Source of the DNA: RPQJ01 sp963726665
GTDB lineage: Bacteria; Pseudomonadota; Gammaproteobacteria; Steroidobacterales; Steroidobacteraceae
DNA: 64,000 nucleotides
Reading direction: 5' to 3'
Assembly: GCA_963726665.1 (NCBI GenBank)
Contig: CAVSDW010000020.1
Location: forward strand, 151,557 to 215,556
Positions 32,154 through 44,022 of this stretch are shown piece after piece. Made by a program: the position numbers and the translations under genes. The number at the start of each line of letters is the position of its first letter. Within the stretch, counting starts at the first letter, position 1. The notes beneath the pieces were generated by a model, which saw only the letters and a program-made list of their open reading frames with translations, searched no databases and was not told the origin of the DNA.

Positions 32154-33778
32154 TCATGCGGCCCGCGACTCTACGGCTGCCGTCGGCTCCGGCGACTCGC
32201 CGAGTCCCGCTCCTCGTGGTAGTCGTCTTCGGTATTGACGGACCAGATCGCGCTTTGTCCGTGGTGCCACTCGATCAGGCAATCGACGGCGGCCTTCGCC
32301 GCCAGCATCGAATGGTCCTGGTTGTTGTAGCGGTGCATGCCGTTGCGGCCGACCGCGAACAGGTTCTCGAACGTCCAGGTAATCGCGGACCGGCCGATCT
32401 CGCGGTATTCGCCGAAGTAGGCCGGGTAGGCCTTGGGCACGCGCACGACCGTGCCGTCGAGGACGTCCCGGCGGTCGATCAGCCCGATCTGCTCGAGTTC
32501 CCGCGCCGCAAGATCCAGGAACGGCCGGTCCTCCATCGACCACAGGTCGTCCCTTCCTCGCAGAAGTACTCGAGCCCGAGCGAGACCGTGTCCGGGTCCG
32601 CCACGAGGTCCGGGCTCCAGTTGTTGAAGATCTGCAGGCGGCCGAGCTTCACGTCCGGCTCCTGGATGTAGATCCAGTTGTCCGTCGGCATGCCGTTCAC
32701 GTCCACATGGCCGTGGCCGCCGTCGCTGTCATCCTCCGCACAACCAGGCCGGCAGTCATGAAGTCGCGATAGGGCAGGCCGCGCGCGATGCGCGTCAGTC
32801 CTCGTCCTCCGGCTGCAGCTGCTCGACGAGTCCCGGATCGGCATGGTCGAGATGAATGCGTCGCAGTCGATCCACCGAGCCTCGCCGGTCGCGAGGTCCT
32901 GCACCTGGACGCGCCGAATCGCACGCTCCTGTCGCGGTCGATGCCGACGACGCGATGGCCGCAAGTGGACCTGCCCGCCGGCCGCCGACGACCCGGTCGC
33001 GCGACTTCCTCCCACATCTGTCCGGGTCCGAGCCGCGGATAGAGGAACCGCTCGATCAGGCTGGTCTCGACGTCTTTCTGCGCCACGTCGCGTTGCGCCC
33101 GAACGCGCTGACTGGAGGCGTGCGCGAGCGCCTCGTGATCGAAAGTCCCTTGACCCGCTGTGCGCCCCACTCGGCCGAGATCTCGCTGCAGGCACGCCCC
33201 AGACTTTCTCCGTGTAGTCCTTGAAGAAGGTGCGGTAGAGGCGGTCGCCGAAGCGGTTGATGAAGAAGTCCTCGAGCGTCGCCTCCGGGTTGCGCGGCAA
33301 GACGCGCGACCGTGCGTAGCTCGCGCCGAGCCGGCCGGCCTCGACCAGGCCCGAGGTTGGAGAGCGTCGCTGGATTGAGCTTCAGCGGATAGTCGAAGAA
33401 TCTGCGGCGGTAGTAGATGCGCGACAGCCGCGGCCGCACCAGCATGACGCGCCCGTCGCGTGCTGCGCGCGACTCGCGTCGGCCGCGAACTCGCGCGACT
33501 GGCCCTGGTAGGCGAGGTGCATGCCGCTGCAGATCCTCGGCGGTCGCCGCCACCGGCAGGATGTCCTGCCACCAGTTCATGACCCAGTCGGACTTCGAGA
33601 AGAACCGGTGCCCGCCGAGGTCCATGCGGTTGCCGCGGTAGTTGACGGTCTTCGAGATGCCGCCGACCTGCGTGTCGAGGCTCGAAGACGAGCGGCAGGC
33701 AGTCCGAGCGGCGCAGCAATTCGAGCGCGGCCGTCAGGCCGGCCGGCCGGCGCCGGCGATCAAGGCAGTCCTGGTCAT
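32154..33778 (-). CDS. FAD-dependent amine-oxidase-fold oxidoreductase (several frameshifts)
   Basis: Pieces in all three reverse frames join to one protein of about 540 residues. It starts MTRTALIAGAG at 33778; the dinucleotide loop should read GAGPAGLTAALELL, but one missing base near 33750 breaks it. Further recognisable pieces are MDLGGHRFFSKSDWVMNWWQ, YPLKLNPATLSNL, EDFFINRFGDRLYRTFFKDY and, at the end, NLFAVGRNGMHRYNNQDHSM. These match the NAD(P)/FAD oxidoreductases related to UDP-galactopyranose mutase and protoporphyrinogen oxidase that occur in polysaccharide loci; the substrate is unknown. The start overlaps the gtrA stop. The exact stop (32154 or 32171) is uncertain. Confidence 0.75.
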
Positions 33779-34210
33779 TCGACACTTCCTGCGTTCGGTG
33801 AAATCGTGGAGCCCGAAGCGGCGCGAGGCGTGAACAGCAGCAGCGCGACGCAAGCCAAAATTGAGCGAGAACGTGAAGGCGACCGAGGCCAGCTTGCCGA
33901 CGAGGTAGTGCACGTGGAAGTGGTCGACGGCCATCTTCAGAACGGCGAGATTCACCATGACTCCCAGCACGCCGATCGTTGCGAAGACCGCGAACTCCAT
34001 GCGCCGGTCAGTGATCTCGCGGTGCTTGAAGATCAGGCCGACCGACAGGACGTAGACGACCACCGTGCCCGCCACGAACGACAGGGTCGCCGCGGCGAGG
34101 TAGTACCAGTGGAATTGCTCCACCAGGATCCACAGCAGCCCCACGTCGACCACGAGGCCGACGCCCGAGGCGGCGCTGTACCAGAAGGCTTCGCGCACCA
34201 GGTTTCTCAC
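33775..34210 (-). CDS. GtrA-family membrane protein (frameshift near the C-terminus)
   Basis: A small polytopic protein of about 145 residues, likely moving or flipping a lipid-linked sugar. Four hydrophobic segments are visible (SAASGVGLVVDVGLLWILVE, YYLAAATLSFVAGTVVVYVL, FAVFATIGVLGVMVNLAVL, VGKLASVAFTFSLNFGLR). The last residues should continue VALLLFTPRAASGSTISPNA in a neighbouring frame, ending in a TGA at 33775 that overlaps the next ATG; the shift is near 33850. The GTG start at 34210 overlaps the stop of the upstream membrane protein. Confidence 0.8.
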
Positions 34211-36065
34211 TGGCCGCCGCTCTGCGGTACGGGGCGCAGTCGTACAGATAGACGAAATCGGCCTTGCCCGGCCACTCGGCCAGCGCGACCGAGATACCAA
34301 GGTCGAATCGCGATACGACGAAACCCAATGACGGGTCCTGGCAGATGCTGCGGAGGATCTCGGGAGTAAGGTCCTTCATCTTCTCCTGGCGCGTCGACGG
34401 GTCCAGCCACCAGACTCCAGGTGCGACCAGCGCCGAAAGGGCATGAGCGCGTCTCACGATTTCATCGGTGGTCTCGCGAGAAAAGACCGTGCCAGCAGCC
34501 TGTGAAACCGTGAGGTAGCTGCGACGGTCGAGCAGCAACCACACAGCCTGGGGCGCCTCGTGCCACAGCACTTCGGCGTCGGTCGGAATCCGCTGACGCC
34601 AGGCGGCGAATTTCCCGCGCTGTTCAGCGCCGAACGGCGTATCCGTCCAGCGGCGGAACGTCTCCGGCAGCGCGCCAACTAGCAGTGCCAATGACGCGAC
34701 ACAAATGGCCGCACTCTGCCAGTTGCGCCTGGCCGTGAAGCGATGCGTACCAGGCCGCCAAGATCCACGGCGGCGGCGATGCCCGGCGTGTACATACACG
34801 TCCGTGGCGCGCTGCACCCACACCGGCTCGTGGCCGAAACTGAAGTTGTTTCTGGCCGCAATCACGATGATCGAGACAAACGATGCAACGACGACTGCAG
34901 TGAGCGACCACGCCAAGCCGCGCAGCACGGAGGCCGTGCCTGGCGACAGTTTTTGCCGCGCCGACCAGAGGGCAAGCCCTGCCAGGCAAAGCATTCCACC
35001 GACGCCCACCGGAGGCACGTCGCGACTGGAGCCGGAATCCGTGAGCAACCATGCACACGCCGTCAGCAACGCAGTCGCCTGACCCGCCACCCCGGAACGC
35101 CAGAGTGTCAGCAGGAGTAGAGGCAGCAACGCGGTGGCAAGGAAGCGGCCGATCCACATCCACCGCCAGGGCTGTCCCTGCAGCAGCAGTTTCGCGGGCA
35201 GAATTTCGCTGGCAATGACCATCAACAGCATCCCTGCGCCCGCAACGCACAAGGCGGCCGCGGCGAGTCTCCGCGCCTCGCCGGCCGGCAATACAACCGC
35301 TGCTGCAGCCAGCGTCAACAGGGTCTGGGCTGCCACTTCCCGGTCTCTCGCTATCCATTCGCCGAAGAAAAGGAATCCACTTCGCGATCGGGTAACTCGA
35401 AGCCAGTCGGCGTCCATCAACGGCTGGGGCAGCGTCAGGACGTAACTGCCGATGATGGCGCCCAGCACCAGCACAGCGCCGAATGCCCAGTACTTCCAGC
35501 CGGCGAGGGGCAGCCAGAGAGCTGCGACCAGCAGCACGCCCGGGAACGCCATCAGAGGATGCACGACGAGGGCAACCGCCAGGCAGCCGACGGCGACCAG
35601 TCTTCGCGAGCAGAGGGCCGCGTACACCGCGCCGAGGACCAACGCTTCCGCGAGTCCGCGCGCCGTCAGGAAGGGCTCCAGGTACCGGAAGACCTCCCCG
35701 GCGCTGTACCAACCTGGAATTACAAGCAGCAAGCCGACCGATAGAAGTGCCAGCAGGCGCCCTTCGAGCCTGCGCGTGATCAGCCACGCCATCGTGACCC
35801 ACGCGGCCAGGAAAAAGAATGTCAGCAGCGAGGCGGCGTGATCCACGCCGAGGCGGGCAACGAAGTAGGCGCAAAGTTGCGGGAAAACGGTGAATTCATC
35901 CTGCGAGCGGAATCGCAGGAAGATGTCACCAGCCAGTGGGTTGGGCTTCAGCTTCGCGACGGCCTGCAGCGTATAGCCCAGCGCGTCGTGCTGCATGCCC
36001 CAGTACCGCCCGATGATGCTCCATACCGCTATCACTGCTACCAAGTACGCAAGGAATCGCGGCAT
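34207..36065 (-). CDS. Large polytopic membrane protein of the polysaccharide locus
   Basis: About 620 residues with roughly a dozen hydrophobic segments, e.g. FLAYLVAVIAVWSIIGRYW, LLALLSVGLLLVIPGWYSAG and LLVAALWLPLAGWKYWAFGA, and a hydrophilic C-terminal domain (RIPTDAEVLWHEAPQAVWLL, then DRRSYLTVSQAAGTVFSRET). The architecture resembles GT-C glycosyltransferases or uncharacterised membrane proteins of O-antigen loci; no signature motif is recognised. The stop at 34207 is reached in a neighbouring frame (ending PQSGGQ), so at least one indel lies near 34250, and the stretch near 34770-34740 may contain a compensating pair. Probably translated with gtrA and the oxidoreductase. Confidence 0.65.
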
Positions 36066-36325
36066 GTGCGCCAGCGCATGTGTCTGCCGGTGTGAAACTC
36101 GCTGCTTTGTGTCGGCCGCGCGATGGCCAGAGACTACTCATCATCAGTTCCTGACAAGGGGACCCGTTCTTCATGCCGGCGGCCAACAATACAGTTGGCA
36201 ATTCGCAGCGATTGAGAATTATGTCACATAGGCGGACCGGGGCTTGGGCTATTCCGCACTGTAAAGGCGCTCCAATTGCCGAAGGTCAACAAATGAGTAC
36301 ATTTCCGCGTGCCTGAGTCGTCCTC
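36066..36325. other. Intergenic stretch in the polysaccharide locus
   Basis: The 260 bases between the two large membrane-protein genes have lower GC than the flanks, with AT-rich words near 36190-36240 (AACAATACAG, GAGAATTATGTCACATAGG). No conserved frame is seen. It probably holds the promoter of the gene that starts at 36065. Confidence 0.4.
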
Positions 36326-37975
36326 TCAGTGCGAGGACCAGAATGCCACGAGCGTCGACCGCGGCGGGTCGCGACGTTGTGGATGCCGACCGAGAGAATC
36401 GACTCGACCATCCGGCGGGAGCTCGGTGTCGTCAACCAGTAGCGCGGCCGCACTCTTCCTCGGCATCGGAAGCCATTGGTACGTGCCGGGCACGATCACA
36501 TCGATCGTACCCGAGTCAGAATTCGGTGCGATCTCGAAGCCTGCGATCGATACCGATCCATAATACCAGCGATAGTGATCTGCCAGGAAGGCGCGGACGT
36601 TTTGCGGGAAAAGCCGCAGGCGATCTGCATTCACAACGTACGCGACCGGCTTTCGGCGGAACTTCGTCGAGAAATTCGTCAAAGCAGATTCGCCCTAGCT
36701 CAGCGAGCGTCTTGATTTGGAACGGCACATGGGTGGAATGGATCCGGATCTGTCTGGCAGAGGAGTGCTCCGTCGACCTGATATCCGCTGTACGCAGTCA
36801 GGCCGCTCTTCTCGATCCAGTTAATCGTGTCGCGCTGATCGACTTGCGAACCGTTCAGCATCTCAACGGTGATCGGGACGGTGCCAACTGCTAGTGTGAT
36901 GAGGGCGAGTGCAATAACGATTTGACGCGTCCTTCCCAGGAAGCTGCCAAGAAATGGCCGGATGCCATCCCGAGTGCGACTGCAGGGAAGAGCCCTGCGG
37001 TCATCAGGAAGTATGGGTACCCAGAACCATGGAATATGATGACCGCGAGTCCAAGCAATACGGCGGCCCAGCACGTCCCGAGCAGGTGCAGGTCGGAGAA
37101 AGTGCGTACGTGGAAATGCCCGAATAGAGCTCAATTGCCAGAAGGGCGAACAGGAAGACATGCAACGGCGCCTGGACGCTTTCTCGGGCATAGGCACGAA
37201 AGCCGACTATGCTGCGGGCCCATCGCATCTCCTCCCACGAGGACACTACGACACCCTTGCCGACGACGCTGGTACTGCTCGGCACGATGTAAGCATATAA
37301 GGCTAACACCAGCGCTGCACAGAAGGCGATCGTCAGCACCTGCTGGGCACGGGCAATGAGTTCCGCGTTTCTTTGAATCGGCGAAGTGTCACGGACTCTT
37401 GCTGAAACTGCTGCCGTCCACAGCAGGCCGCAGAGGGACATTGCGTAAATTCCCTTCTGAGTAAATAGCAGCGCCACACCGAACAGCATCCCCGAGACCA
37501 CCGCGAGCCGCCGGCGCTCGGACAGCAGACAGACGCCGCCCCATACAGCCGCCGCAAGCGCAGCCTGGTCAGACCTGACCTGTACTGACCAGGTAACAAA
37601 AGATGGGAGGAACGCAAGAAGAGCGACCGCAGCTGCGCCCTCAAAAGTGCCGGTTTCCGGTCGTCTTGAAAAGCGGAACCATTGTCGACAGAAAGAAGAA
37701 CAGACCAACTAGGTACGCAAGATCGATCACCTGCCAAAGCATTCGTGCGCGAACCGCCGTCTGATTGTATCGACGCAGCCACGCAGAAAAGGAGTCAGGA
37801 CAATCGTGACCAGCCCAGGGCGGCCTCCGCCGACCACCTCGCCAAGCTGCAGCGTTCGTTCGGCACGCGCCAGCATCACAAACTCGTCCCAGTTGATCGA
37901 TTCCGTGAAGACGGATGCAAACCGTGGCAAAAGAAACAGGAGCAGGACGGCGACCCAAAGGACGGCCTTAGTCAT
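36326..37975 (-). CDS. GT39-like membrane glycosyltransferase (several frameshifts)
   Basis: Joined pieces give about 550 residues. The start MTKAVLWVAVLLLFLLPRFA leads to SINWDEFVMLARAERTL; an acidic Asp-Glu pair in the first outer loop is typical of GT39/ArnT-type enzymes using polyprenyl-phosphate sugars. Further segments are QVIDLAYLVGLFFFLSTMVP, WSVQVRSDQAALAAAVWGGV, IVIALALITLAVGTVPITVE and a soluble C-terminal part (INWIEKSGLTAYSGYQVDGA to LVAFWSSH). Shifts lie near 37750, 37650, 37050 and 36690. The product presumably transfers a sugar on the periplasmic side; donor and acceptor are unknown. Confidence 0.68.
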
Positions 37976-38008
37976 GCCTGCTCGAGGGACGACGGGCCGC
38001 GCCAATTT

Positions 38009-38955
38009 CTAGGAGCCTTCTCGCTCGAGTCGATGTGAGAAGTAATCGATCGTCTGCGCCAGCCCCTTGGCAAGATCCGTGATCGGCTCCCATCCCATTC
38101 GCTCGCGTGCCGCGCCAATGTCGGGCTTTCGCCGCTCTGGATCATCGGCTGGCAGAGGTTTAAAGACGATTTCGGAGCGAGATCCCGTCAGCTTGACGAC
38201 GGCTTCCGCGAGTTCACGAATGGTGACCTCGACCGGATTACCGAAGTTGACGGGCCCGGGGAAACCGTCGTCCTTCTTCATGAAGAGATCGATGCCACGG
38301 ACGAGGTCATCAACGTAGCAGAACGATCGAGTCTGCGAGCCATCGCCATAGAGCGTGATCGGTTCGCCACGCAACGCCTGAACGATGAAGTTCGAAACTA
38401 CGCGCCCGTCGTTCGGGTGCATGCGCGGGCCGTAGGTGTTGAAGATCCGTGCAACGCGTATGTCCAGTCGATGCTGACGGTGATAGTCGAAGAAGAGTGT
38501 TTCCGCGCAACGCTTGCCCTCGTCGTAGCAGGACCGTGGCCCGATCGGGTTCACATTGCCCCAATAGGTCTCCGGCTGCGGGTGGACGCTCGGGTTGCCG
38601 TAGACCTCGCTCGTGGACGCCTGAAAGATCCTGATGTGCAGGCGCTTGGCGAGGCCGAGCATGTTTATGGCGCCGTGTACACTGGTCTTGACGGTCTGGA
38701 CGGGGTCGTTCTGGTAGTGAATCGGGCTGGCCGGGCAGGCCAGGTTGAAGATCTGGTCTACCTCGACGTAAGGGGGAAGCAGATGTCGTGCCGGAGCACC
38801 TCGAAGTTCGGGTGATTCAGCAGTGGCACGATGTTCTGGCGGCTGCCGGTATAGAAATTGTCGACGCAGATGACCTCGTGACCCTGCGCCAGAAGGCGTT
38901 CGCAGAGGTGACTGCCGATGAATCCCGCTCCGCCTGTGACTAGTATTCGCTTCAT
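38009..38955 (-). CDS. UDP-glucuronate decarboxylase (UDP-xylose synthase), one frameshift
   Basis: An extended short-chain dehydrogenase/reductase of about 315 residues. It starts MKRILVTGGAGFIGSHLCER (NAD loop GGAGFIG) and VDNFYTGSRQNI. After a missing base near 38771 the frame continues VEVDQIFNLACPASPIHYQN, then QASTSEVYGNP, and the catalytic Tyr-Lys pair sits in GPRSCYDEGKRCAE (YxxxK). VARIFNTYGPRMHPNDGRVV and DDPERRKPDIGAARERMGW are characteristic of UXS enzymes. It would supply UDP-xylose to the polysaccharide. Confidence 0.9.
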
Positions 38956-39045
38956 CGTGGTGCTCTCGTGCCGGTTCGCATAGGCGCGGGGAGTGTCGGG
39001 GTTGGGTGGCCGGTGAAGCTGAGACCTGCGTCCGGTTCTCGAGCC

Positions 39046-39857
39046 TCACCCATAACGCATCAGCCGGTGAAGTGCAGGAACGTGCCGCTTGATCCACCCC
39101 TGGGCATGGTGAGCGGCGTGCAGCATCATCGCCGGCACGGGCCCCATGCCGAGACCCTCCGGCGGATCTCCAGGTTCTCCTGCAGAAATGCCTTCCTTGT
39201 TGATCACTCGCGACCACCAAGCCGGAAGCGGCAGAGCGGCTTGGGAAGATGGCGGAAGTCCGCGCCGCGGTTCGCGACATACAGCCTCGTGACGGCCGCA
39301 TAGTCTCCCGACAGGCGGTAACGGGTGTCGAATCCATCTGCCAGCGCATCGGTGCGGAAGTACATGGCCTGATGCGTGGTCGACATGCCGAGCCACGCCC
39401 ACCAGGGCGGGCGGGCTCGCCGCAGGTGGCTGACGCCACGCCCGTCCACTTCAAAGCAGTCCCCATACAGCAGCGACGGCCGGCTCTCCGGTGCAACAGA
39501 GAGACTCCGTCACGACGTCCAGGACATCATTCGTCGACAGGACATCTCCTGAATTCAGGAAGAGGACGTACTCGGCGTCGACCATCCTGCAGCCCCCGGT
39601 TCATGCCCTGGTAAATGCCACCGTCCGCTTCCGAGGTCCATGACAGGGGTGGCCACACGACTGATCTGCAACCATTCGCGGGTTCCGTCCGACGAGTTGC
39701 CGTCGGCGACGATCCACTGGTGCGGTGGCATGCTCTGCATGCGCACGGATTCGAAAGTGGACCGCAGTCCGCGCCACGTCATCCATGCAGACGGTACGAT
39801 CGAAATCCTCGGGCAGCGTCCGGTTGTGCAGATGCCCGGGCCTGAAACAGGTTCCAT
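39046..39857 (-). CDS. Glycosyltransferase family 2 (several frameshifts)
   Basis: About 270 residues when pieces are joined. Near the start RISIV, then CMDDVA and LRSTFESVRMQSMPPHQWIV lead to ADGNSSDGTREWLQ, the GT-A donor loop (family DGxSxDGT). Later pieces read MSTTHQAMYFRTDALADGFD, YRLSGDYAAVTRLYVANRGA and, at the end, VPALHRLMRYG. These resemble GT2 enzymes of the WcaE/colanic-acid type. Frame changes lie near 39820, 39650, 39590, 39450 and 39210. ATG at 39857 is the best start seen. Donor and acceptor cannot be told. Confidence 0.7.
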
Positions 39858-40101
39858 GGCGCATCGTAACTGCATTAAGCCCGCGCATGAAGGCCTGCCG
39901 CGCGCAGCGTCTTGATGCAGGAACTCCGGCGCGCGTGCGCGGCGGCGTCCCTCCGCGGCGTGCCGGAAACGTGACAATTGACGCGATACATGTTGTTGTC
40001 GTCGATAGAATTCGGTGCAGTTGGCGCAATCGGAAGGGCGCGCGTCCAGGACAGACGCACCGGGGCCAGGTCGGCGTTGCGTCACGTGAGCTCCGAGTAT
40101 C
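39858..40101. other. Divergent intergenic region between the glycosyltransferase and the flippase
   Basis: It separates the minus-strand block from the plus-strand block. Open frames exist on both strands but none is conserved; a broken gene piece cannot be excluded. Promoters for both directions should lie here. Confidence 0.4.
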
Positions 40102-41421
40102 TTGCAGAAAATCGCCAATAACGCCTCCTGGCTGATGTTGCAGCGTGTCGTCGAGCTGGCGATCCGCTTCCTTGTCGGCGCGTGGCTCGTACGCTACTTG
40201 GGACCCTACCAGTTCGGCGTCTACAGTTATGCGATCAGCTTCGTGGCACTGTTCGCCGACTTGGCCGCGTTGGGCCTGGACAAGATTGTGGTACGCGACT
40301 TGGCGCGGGGCCTCCAGCGCAGCGACGAAGTCCTAGTGACTGCGCTTGCGCTGCGCGCACTGGCTGCGATTCTCACCACGATCCTGGTGTTCATCGTGGC
40401 GGCTGTTGCGGAGGACGATCCCCAGATACGAGGCGCGGTCTGGATCCTGTCGGTTGAGCTGCTGTTCAGCCCGGCGATAGTCCTGGATTTGTGGTTCCAG
40501 TGTCCAGCTCGATTCCAAGTATGTCGTATGGATCCGCACCGCAGTGACCATGGCAGTCGCGGGCGTCCAGGCAGCCTGCATTTCCGCCGGCCTGCCGCTG
40601 CAGGCGTTCCTGCTTCTCGTGATCGCGCAGGCTGGCCTCATGGCCGCCGGGCTCCTAGCGTGCTTCCGGAGGGTCGGTCCGCGGGTGCTCGAGTGGCGTC
40701 CGAGCCTGCACCTGGCGACCGGGATGATTCGCGACGCATGGCCTCTGCTCCTCGCGGGCGTGTCCGTGTCCATCTACATGCGGATTGATCAGGTCATGCT
40801 CGGCAAGCTGGCCGGACTGGACGCGGTCGGGGCCTATGGGGCGGCCGCCAAGGTCTCGGAGATCTGGTATTTCGTTCCGACCGCGCCTCGCGGTATCCGT
40901 CTTTCCCGACATCGTCCGCATGAGTTCGGGTCCGGATGCAGACGCCTACCATCGACGGCTGCAGTCTCTGTACGACGGAGTTGCCCTGTACAGTTACATG
41001 GTTATCCTTGTCATCATCGCCACGGCACCCTTGGTCGTAAGCGCCTTGTTTGGCCCGGCCTACGAGAACTCGGCGGCCGTCCTGCGAGTGCACATCTGGT
41101 CGCTGATGTTCGTCTCGCTGGGAGTGGTCTGCACCCGGTCGTTCGTTGCTGAGAACCTGATGACCTACTCCATGACTGACTTCATTGCTCGGCGCCATCG
41201 TCAACGTTGTGCTCAATCTGATCCTGATTCCCCCATTCGGGGCGCTGGGTGCGGCCTGGGCGACGCTGGTTGCCTACGCCGTTGCTGTCTACCTTACCAC
41301 CCTGCTGTTCCGTCCGCTGCGGTCCGCGTCCATCCATATGACCAGGGCGCTCGTGGCGCCCCTGCGTATCGGGTCGATCGCGCGGGCGGCAAGGCGCGGT
41401 GCGGAATCCAGTGCCACATGA
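40102..41421 (+). CDS. Polysaccharide flippase, MATE/Wzx-like (three frameshifts)
   Basis: About 440 residues with some 12 hydrophobic segments when joined. It begins QKIANNASWLMLQRVVELAI then RFLVGAWLVRYLGPYQFGVY, typical of oligosaccharide flippases. Extra bases near 40500 and 40886 and an indel near 41187 split it; correction gives LWFQSQLDSKYVVWIRTAVT, YFVPTALAVSVFPDIVRM and LGAIVNVVLNLILIPPFGAL. The start codon appears to be TTG at 40102. It would move the lipid-linked repeat unit to the periplasm. The stop overlaps the next start. Confidence 0.85.
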
Positions 41422-42118
41422 AGGCACCCATGCTGCGGCCCGCCTTGTCGAAGCTCAGGCGCAACGCGTTCGAGGCCATCGGATCGAGCCGCTATTCGCG
41501 ACTGGCCCTGCACGATATCGACCGCAAGCTCGAGCGGTACGTGGGCTACGACGGGGGCATCTTCGTCGAAGCCGGCGCCAACGATGGCTGCAGCCAGAGC
41601 AACACCTACTACCTGGAGAGATTTCGCGGCTGGACCGGGGTGCTGGTCGAGGCCATACCCGAGCTGTTCGAAAAGTGCCGGAAAGTGCGCAATCGATCGC
41701 GGGTGTACCACGCTGCCCTGGTGGCCGACGATTTCAGCGGCAGGTCGGTAATGATGCACTATGCCAACCTGATGTCGCTGGTCGACGGGGCCATGAAGTC
41801 GGAGGAGAAGGACCGGGCCCACGTCGAGCGCGGCGTTGCGATTCAAAGGGGCGTTATTCCGTATCAGGTCGCGGTGCCGGTCGCAACGTTGACGAGCCTG
41901 CTCGACCACGCCGGCCTGCCGGGCATCGACCTGCTGTCGCTGGATGTGGAAGGCTATGAGGTGGAGGTGCTTCGCGGGCTTGACTGACCAGGCACCGGCC
42001 CAGCTACGTGCTGATCGAGGCCAACGAGCGCGACGAAGTCGAGTCGTACCTCGGGCAACGCGGATACTCCGCCGTCGACGAGCTGTCACATCGCGACGTG
42101 CTATATGCGCGACGCTGA
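41418..42118 (+). CDS. FkbM-family methyltransferase (frameshift near the C-terminus)
   Basis: About 233 residues. The SAM-binding part GGIFVEAGANDGCSQSNTYY and VLVEAIPELFEKC is followed by IDLLSLDVEGYEVEVLRGLD, all typical of FkbM methyltransferases, which O-methylate sugars or polyketides. An indel near 41986 moves the last 43 residues (SYVLIEANERDEVESYLGQR to VLYARR) to another frame, ending at 42118. ATG at 41418 overlaps the flippase stop. It likely methylates a sugar of the repeat unit. Confidence 0.85.
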
Positions 42119-42137
42119 TTCCAGCACCGGGCAACGC

Positions 42138-43062
42138 ATGCGAACGCCGATTGCCGTCTTCATCTTCAATCGCCCGGATGCTGCCGCGCGCGCTTCTCGC
42201 GGCTGTAAGGGCCGCGAATCCGGCACTGCTCATGGTGGTTGCCGATGGCCCGCGCGCCGGAAGGCCCGGCGAGGCTGCGCGGTGCGCGGCGGCCCGTGCG
42301 GTCGTCGACGGGATCGACTGGGGTTGCGAGGTCTTGAAGAACTATTCGGACGTCAATCTTGGTTGCAAGCGGCGTGTTGCAAGCGGCCTTGATTGGTTAT
42401 TCCAGAACGCCACGGAAGCCATCATCCTCGAGGACGATTGTCTGCCGGAGGCGAGTTTCTTTCCGTACTGCGAAGCGCTGCTCGATCGATATCGACACGA
42501 CGAGCGCGTGATGCACATCGCGGGAAACAACTTCGGCGTCGACACGCAGGCATTCGGTGAATGCTCGTATGGATTCACGAGCTTCCCGCAGGTGTGGGGC
42601 TGGGCGACGTGGCGCAGGGCCTGGAGACATTTCGACGTGGCGATGTCCGCGTGGCCGTCGTTTCGACGCAGCCGTGAGCTGGGTGAGCTTCCGGTCCCGA
42701 GATTGCTGAGGGGTCGACAATTGCGACGCTGGGAGGATGCGTACTCGAATAGGGTCGACACCTGGGACTTTCAATGGCATTTTGCGGTGATGAGGCGGCA
42801 CGGCCTCGCTGCTGTGCCGCGGCGGAACCTGGTGACGAACATCGGATTCGACCTGGACGCGACGCACACTCGAGACACGAGCAGTGACAAGGCCAACCTC
42901 CCGCATCACGCGATCGGCTTCCCTCTCGTGCATCCGGAAAAGGTCCGCGCGGAACCGGCATTGGACGTGTTGTTCTCCAGCAGGATGCTCGGGGGCTCGT
43001 TCGCGTCCCGGGTCCTGGGGAAGGCGAGGCGGCTGGTGAGTGGCAGCAGGCTGAAGCCGTGA
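42138..43062 (+). CDS. Glycosyltransferase-like protein of the HlpA-type family (one frameshift)
   Basis: About 308 residues. It begins MRTPIAVFIFNRPDA, then after an indel near 42185 continues LLAAVRAANPALLMVVADGP, CEVLKNYSDVNLGCKRRVAS and EAIILEDDCLPEASFF, where EDDC is the likely metal-binding motif of a GT-A fold. QVWGWATWRRAWRHFDV and RVDTWDFQWHFAVMRRHGL follow. Such proteins are frequent in surface-sugar loci and often called glycosyltransferase or hemolytic protein HlpA-like. Its stop overlaps the GTG start of the sulfotransferase. Confidence 0.8.
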
Positions 43063-44006
43063 AGCAGGTGACGCCGGTCTTCGTGTTTTCGTTGCCGCGT
43101 TCGGGGTCGACACTCCTGCAGCGGATCCTCGGGTCCCACGCGCAGATCTCTACGGCGTCGGAGACTTGGTTGCTACTCCCGGTGCTCTATGCGCCGTACA
43201 ACCGGAAAATGTACGCTGAGTACGGGCACAGCGAGTTACGTCCACGCACTCGAAGATTTCTGTGCGCGACTGCCTGGCGGCCGAGCTGACTATCTTGCAG
43301 CCGTTCGGCGCTATGCCGGCTATCTTTACGGGTGCGCGTCGGACAATTCCGCGACCTATTTCCTCGATAAGACACCACGCTATCACCTGATCGTCCGCGA
43401 GATCATGGAGACGTTTCCGGACGCCAAGTTCATTTTTCTCTGGCGACATCCGCTGGCCACGGCGGCGTCGATGATGGAGGCGTGGTCCGAGGGCAAGTGG
43501 AACCTCTATCGCTTCGAACCCGATCTCTACAAAGGGCTCGCGAACCTGGTGGAGGCATTTCGCGGACAGGCCGGCGCCGCTGCGGGGTGCGTTACGAGGA
43601 TCTCGTTGCCGATCCGGAGGCGCAGGCACGGCGACTGTTCGCCTACCTGGACCTGCCGTACGACCCCGCTTCCACGAGTGCCTTCAATGACGTCCGGCTG
43701 CGGGGCCGCATGGGCGATCCGACGGACGTCGTTGCCTACGCGGCGATCAGCACCGCGCCGCTCGACAAGTGGTCCCGCATCATCAGCAACCCGCTGCGCA
43801 AGTCCTGGGCTCGACGGTATGTCAGGTGGATCGGCGAGACTCGCCTGGCGGTCATGGGATATTCGATGGCCGACATCCTGGACGAACTGGAGCGGACGCC
43901 GGTGTCGACGCGACTGATCGGCTCCGACCTGGTTCGAATGACCGTGGGGCCTGGCCGCGAGGTGCTCGAGCCACTCTGGCCGTTGATCAACGGCCCGCGT
44001 CGTTGA
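43059..44006 (+). CDS. Sulfotransferase (two frameshifts)
   Basis: About 315 residues. VFVFSLPRSGSTLLQRILGS is the 5'-phosphosulfate-binding loop of PAPS-dependent sulfotransferases, followed by HAQISTASETWLLLP. After an indel near 43230 the protein continues YFLDKTPRYHLIVREIMETF and KFIFLWRHPLATAASMMEAW (3'-phosphate-binding region), and after another near 43590 VRYEDLVADPEAQARRLFAY. A GTG start at 43059 overlaps the upstream stop. It would add sulfate to a sugar in the polymer. Confidence 0.85.
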
Positions 44007-44022
44007 AGGCAGGGAAGCCGGG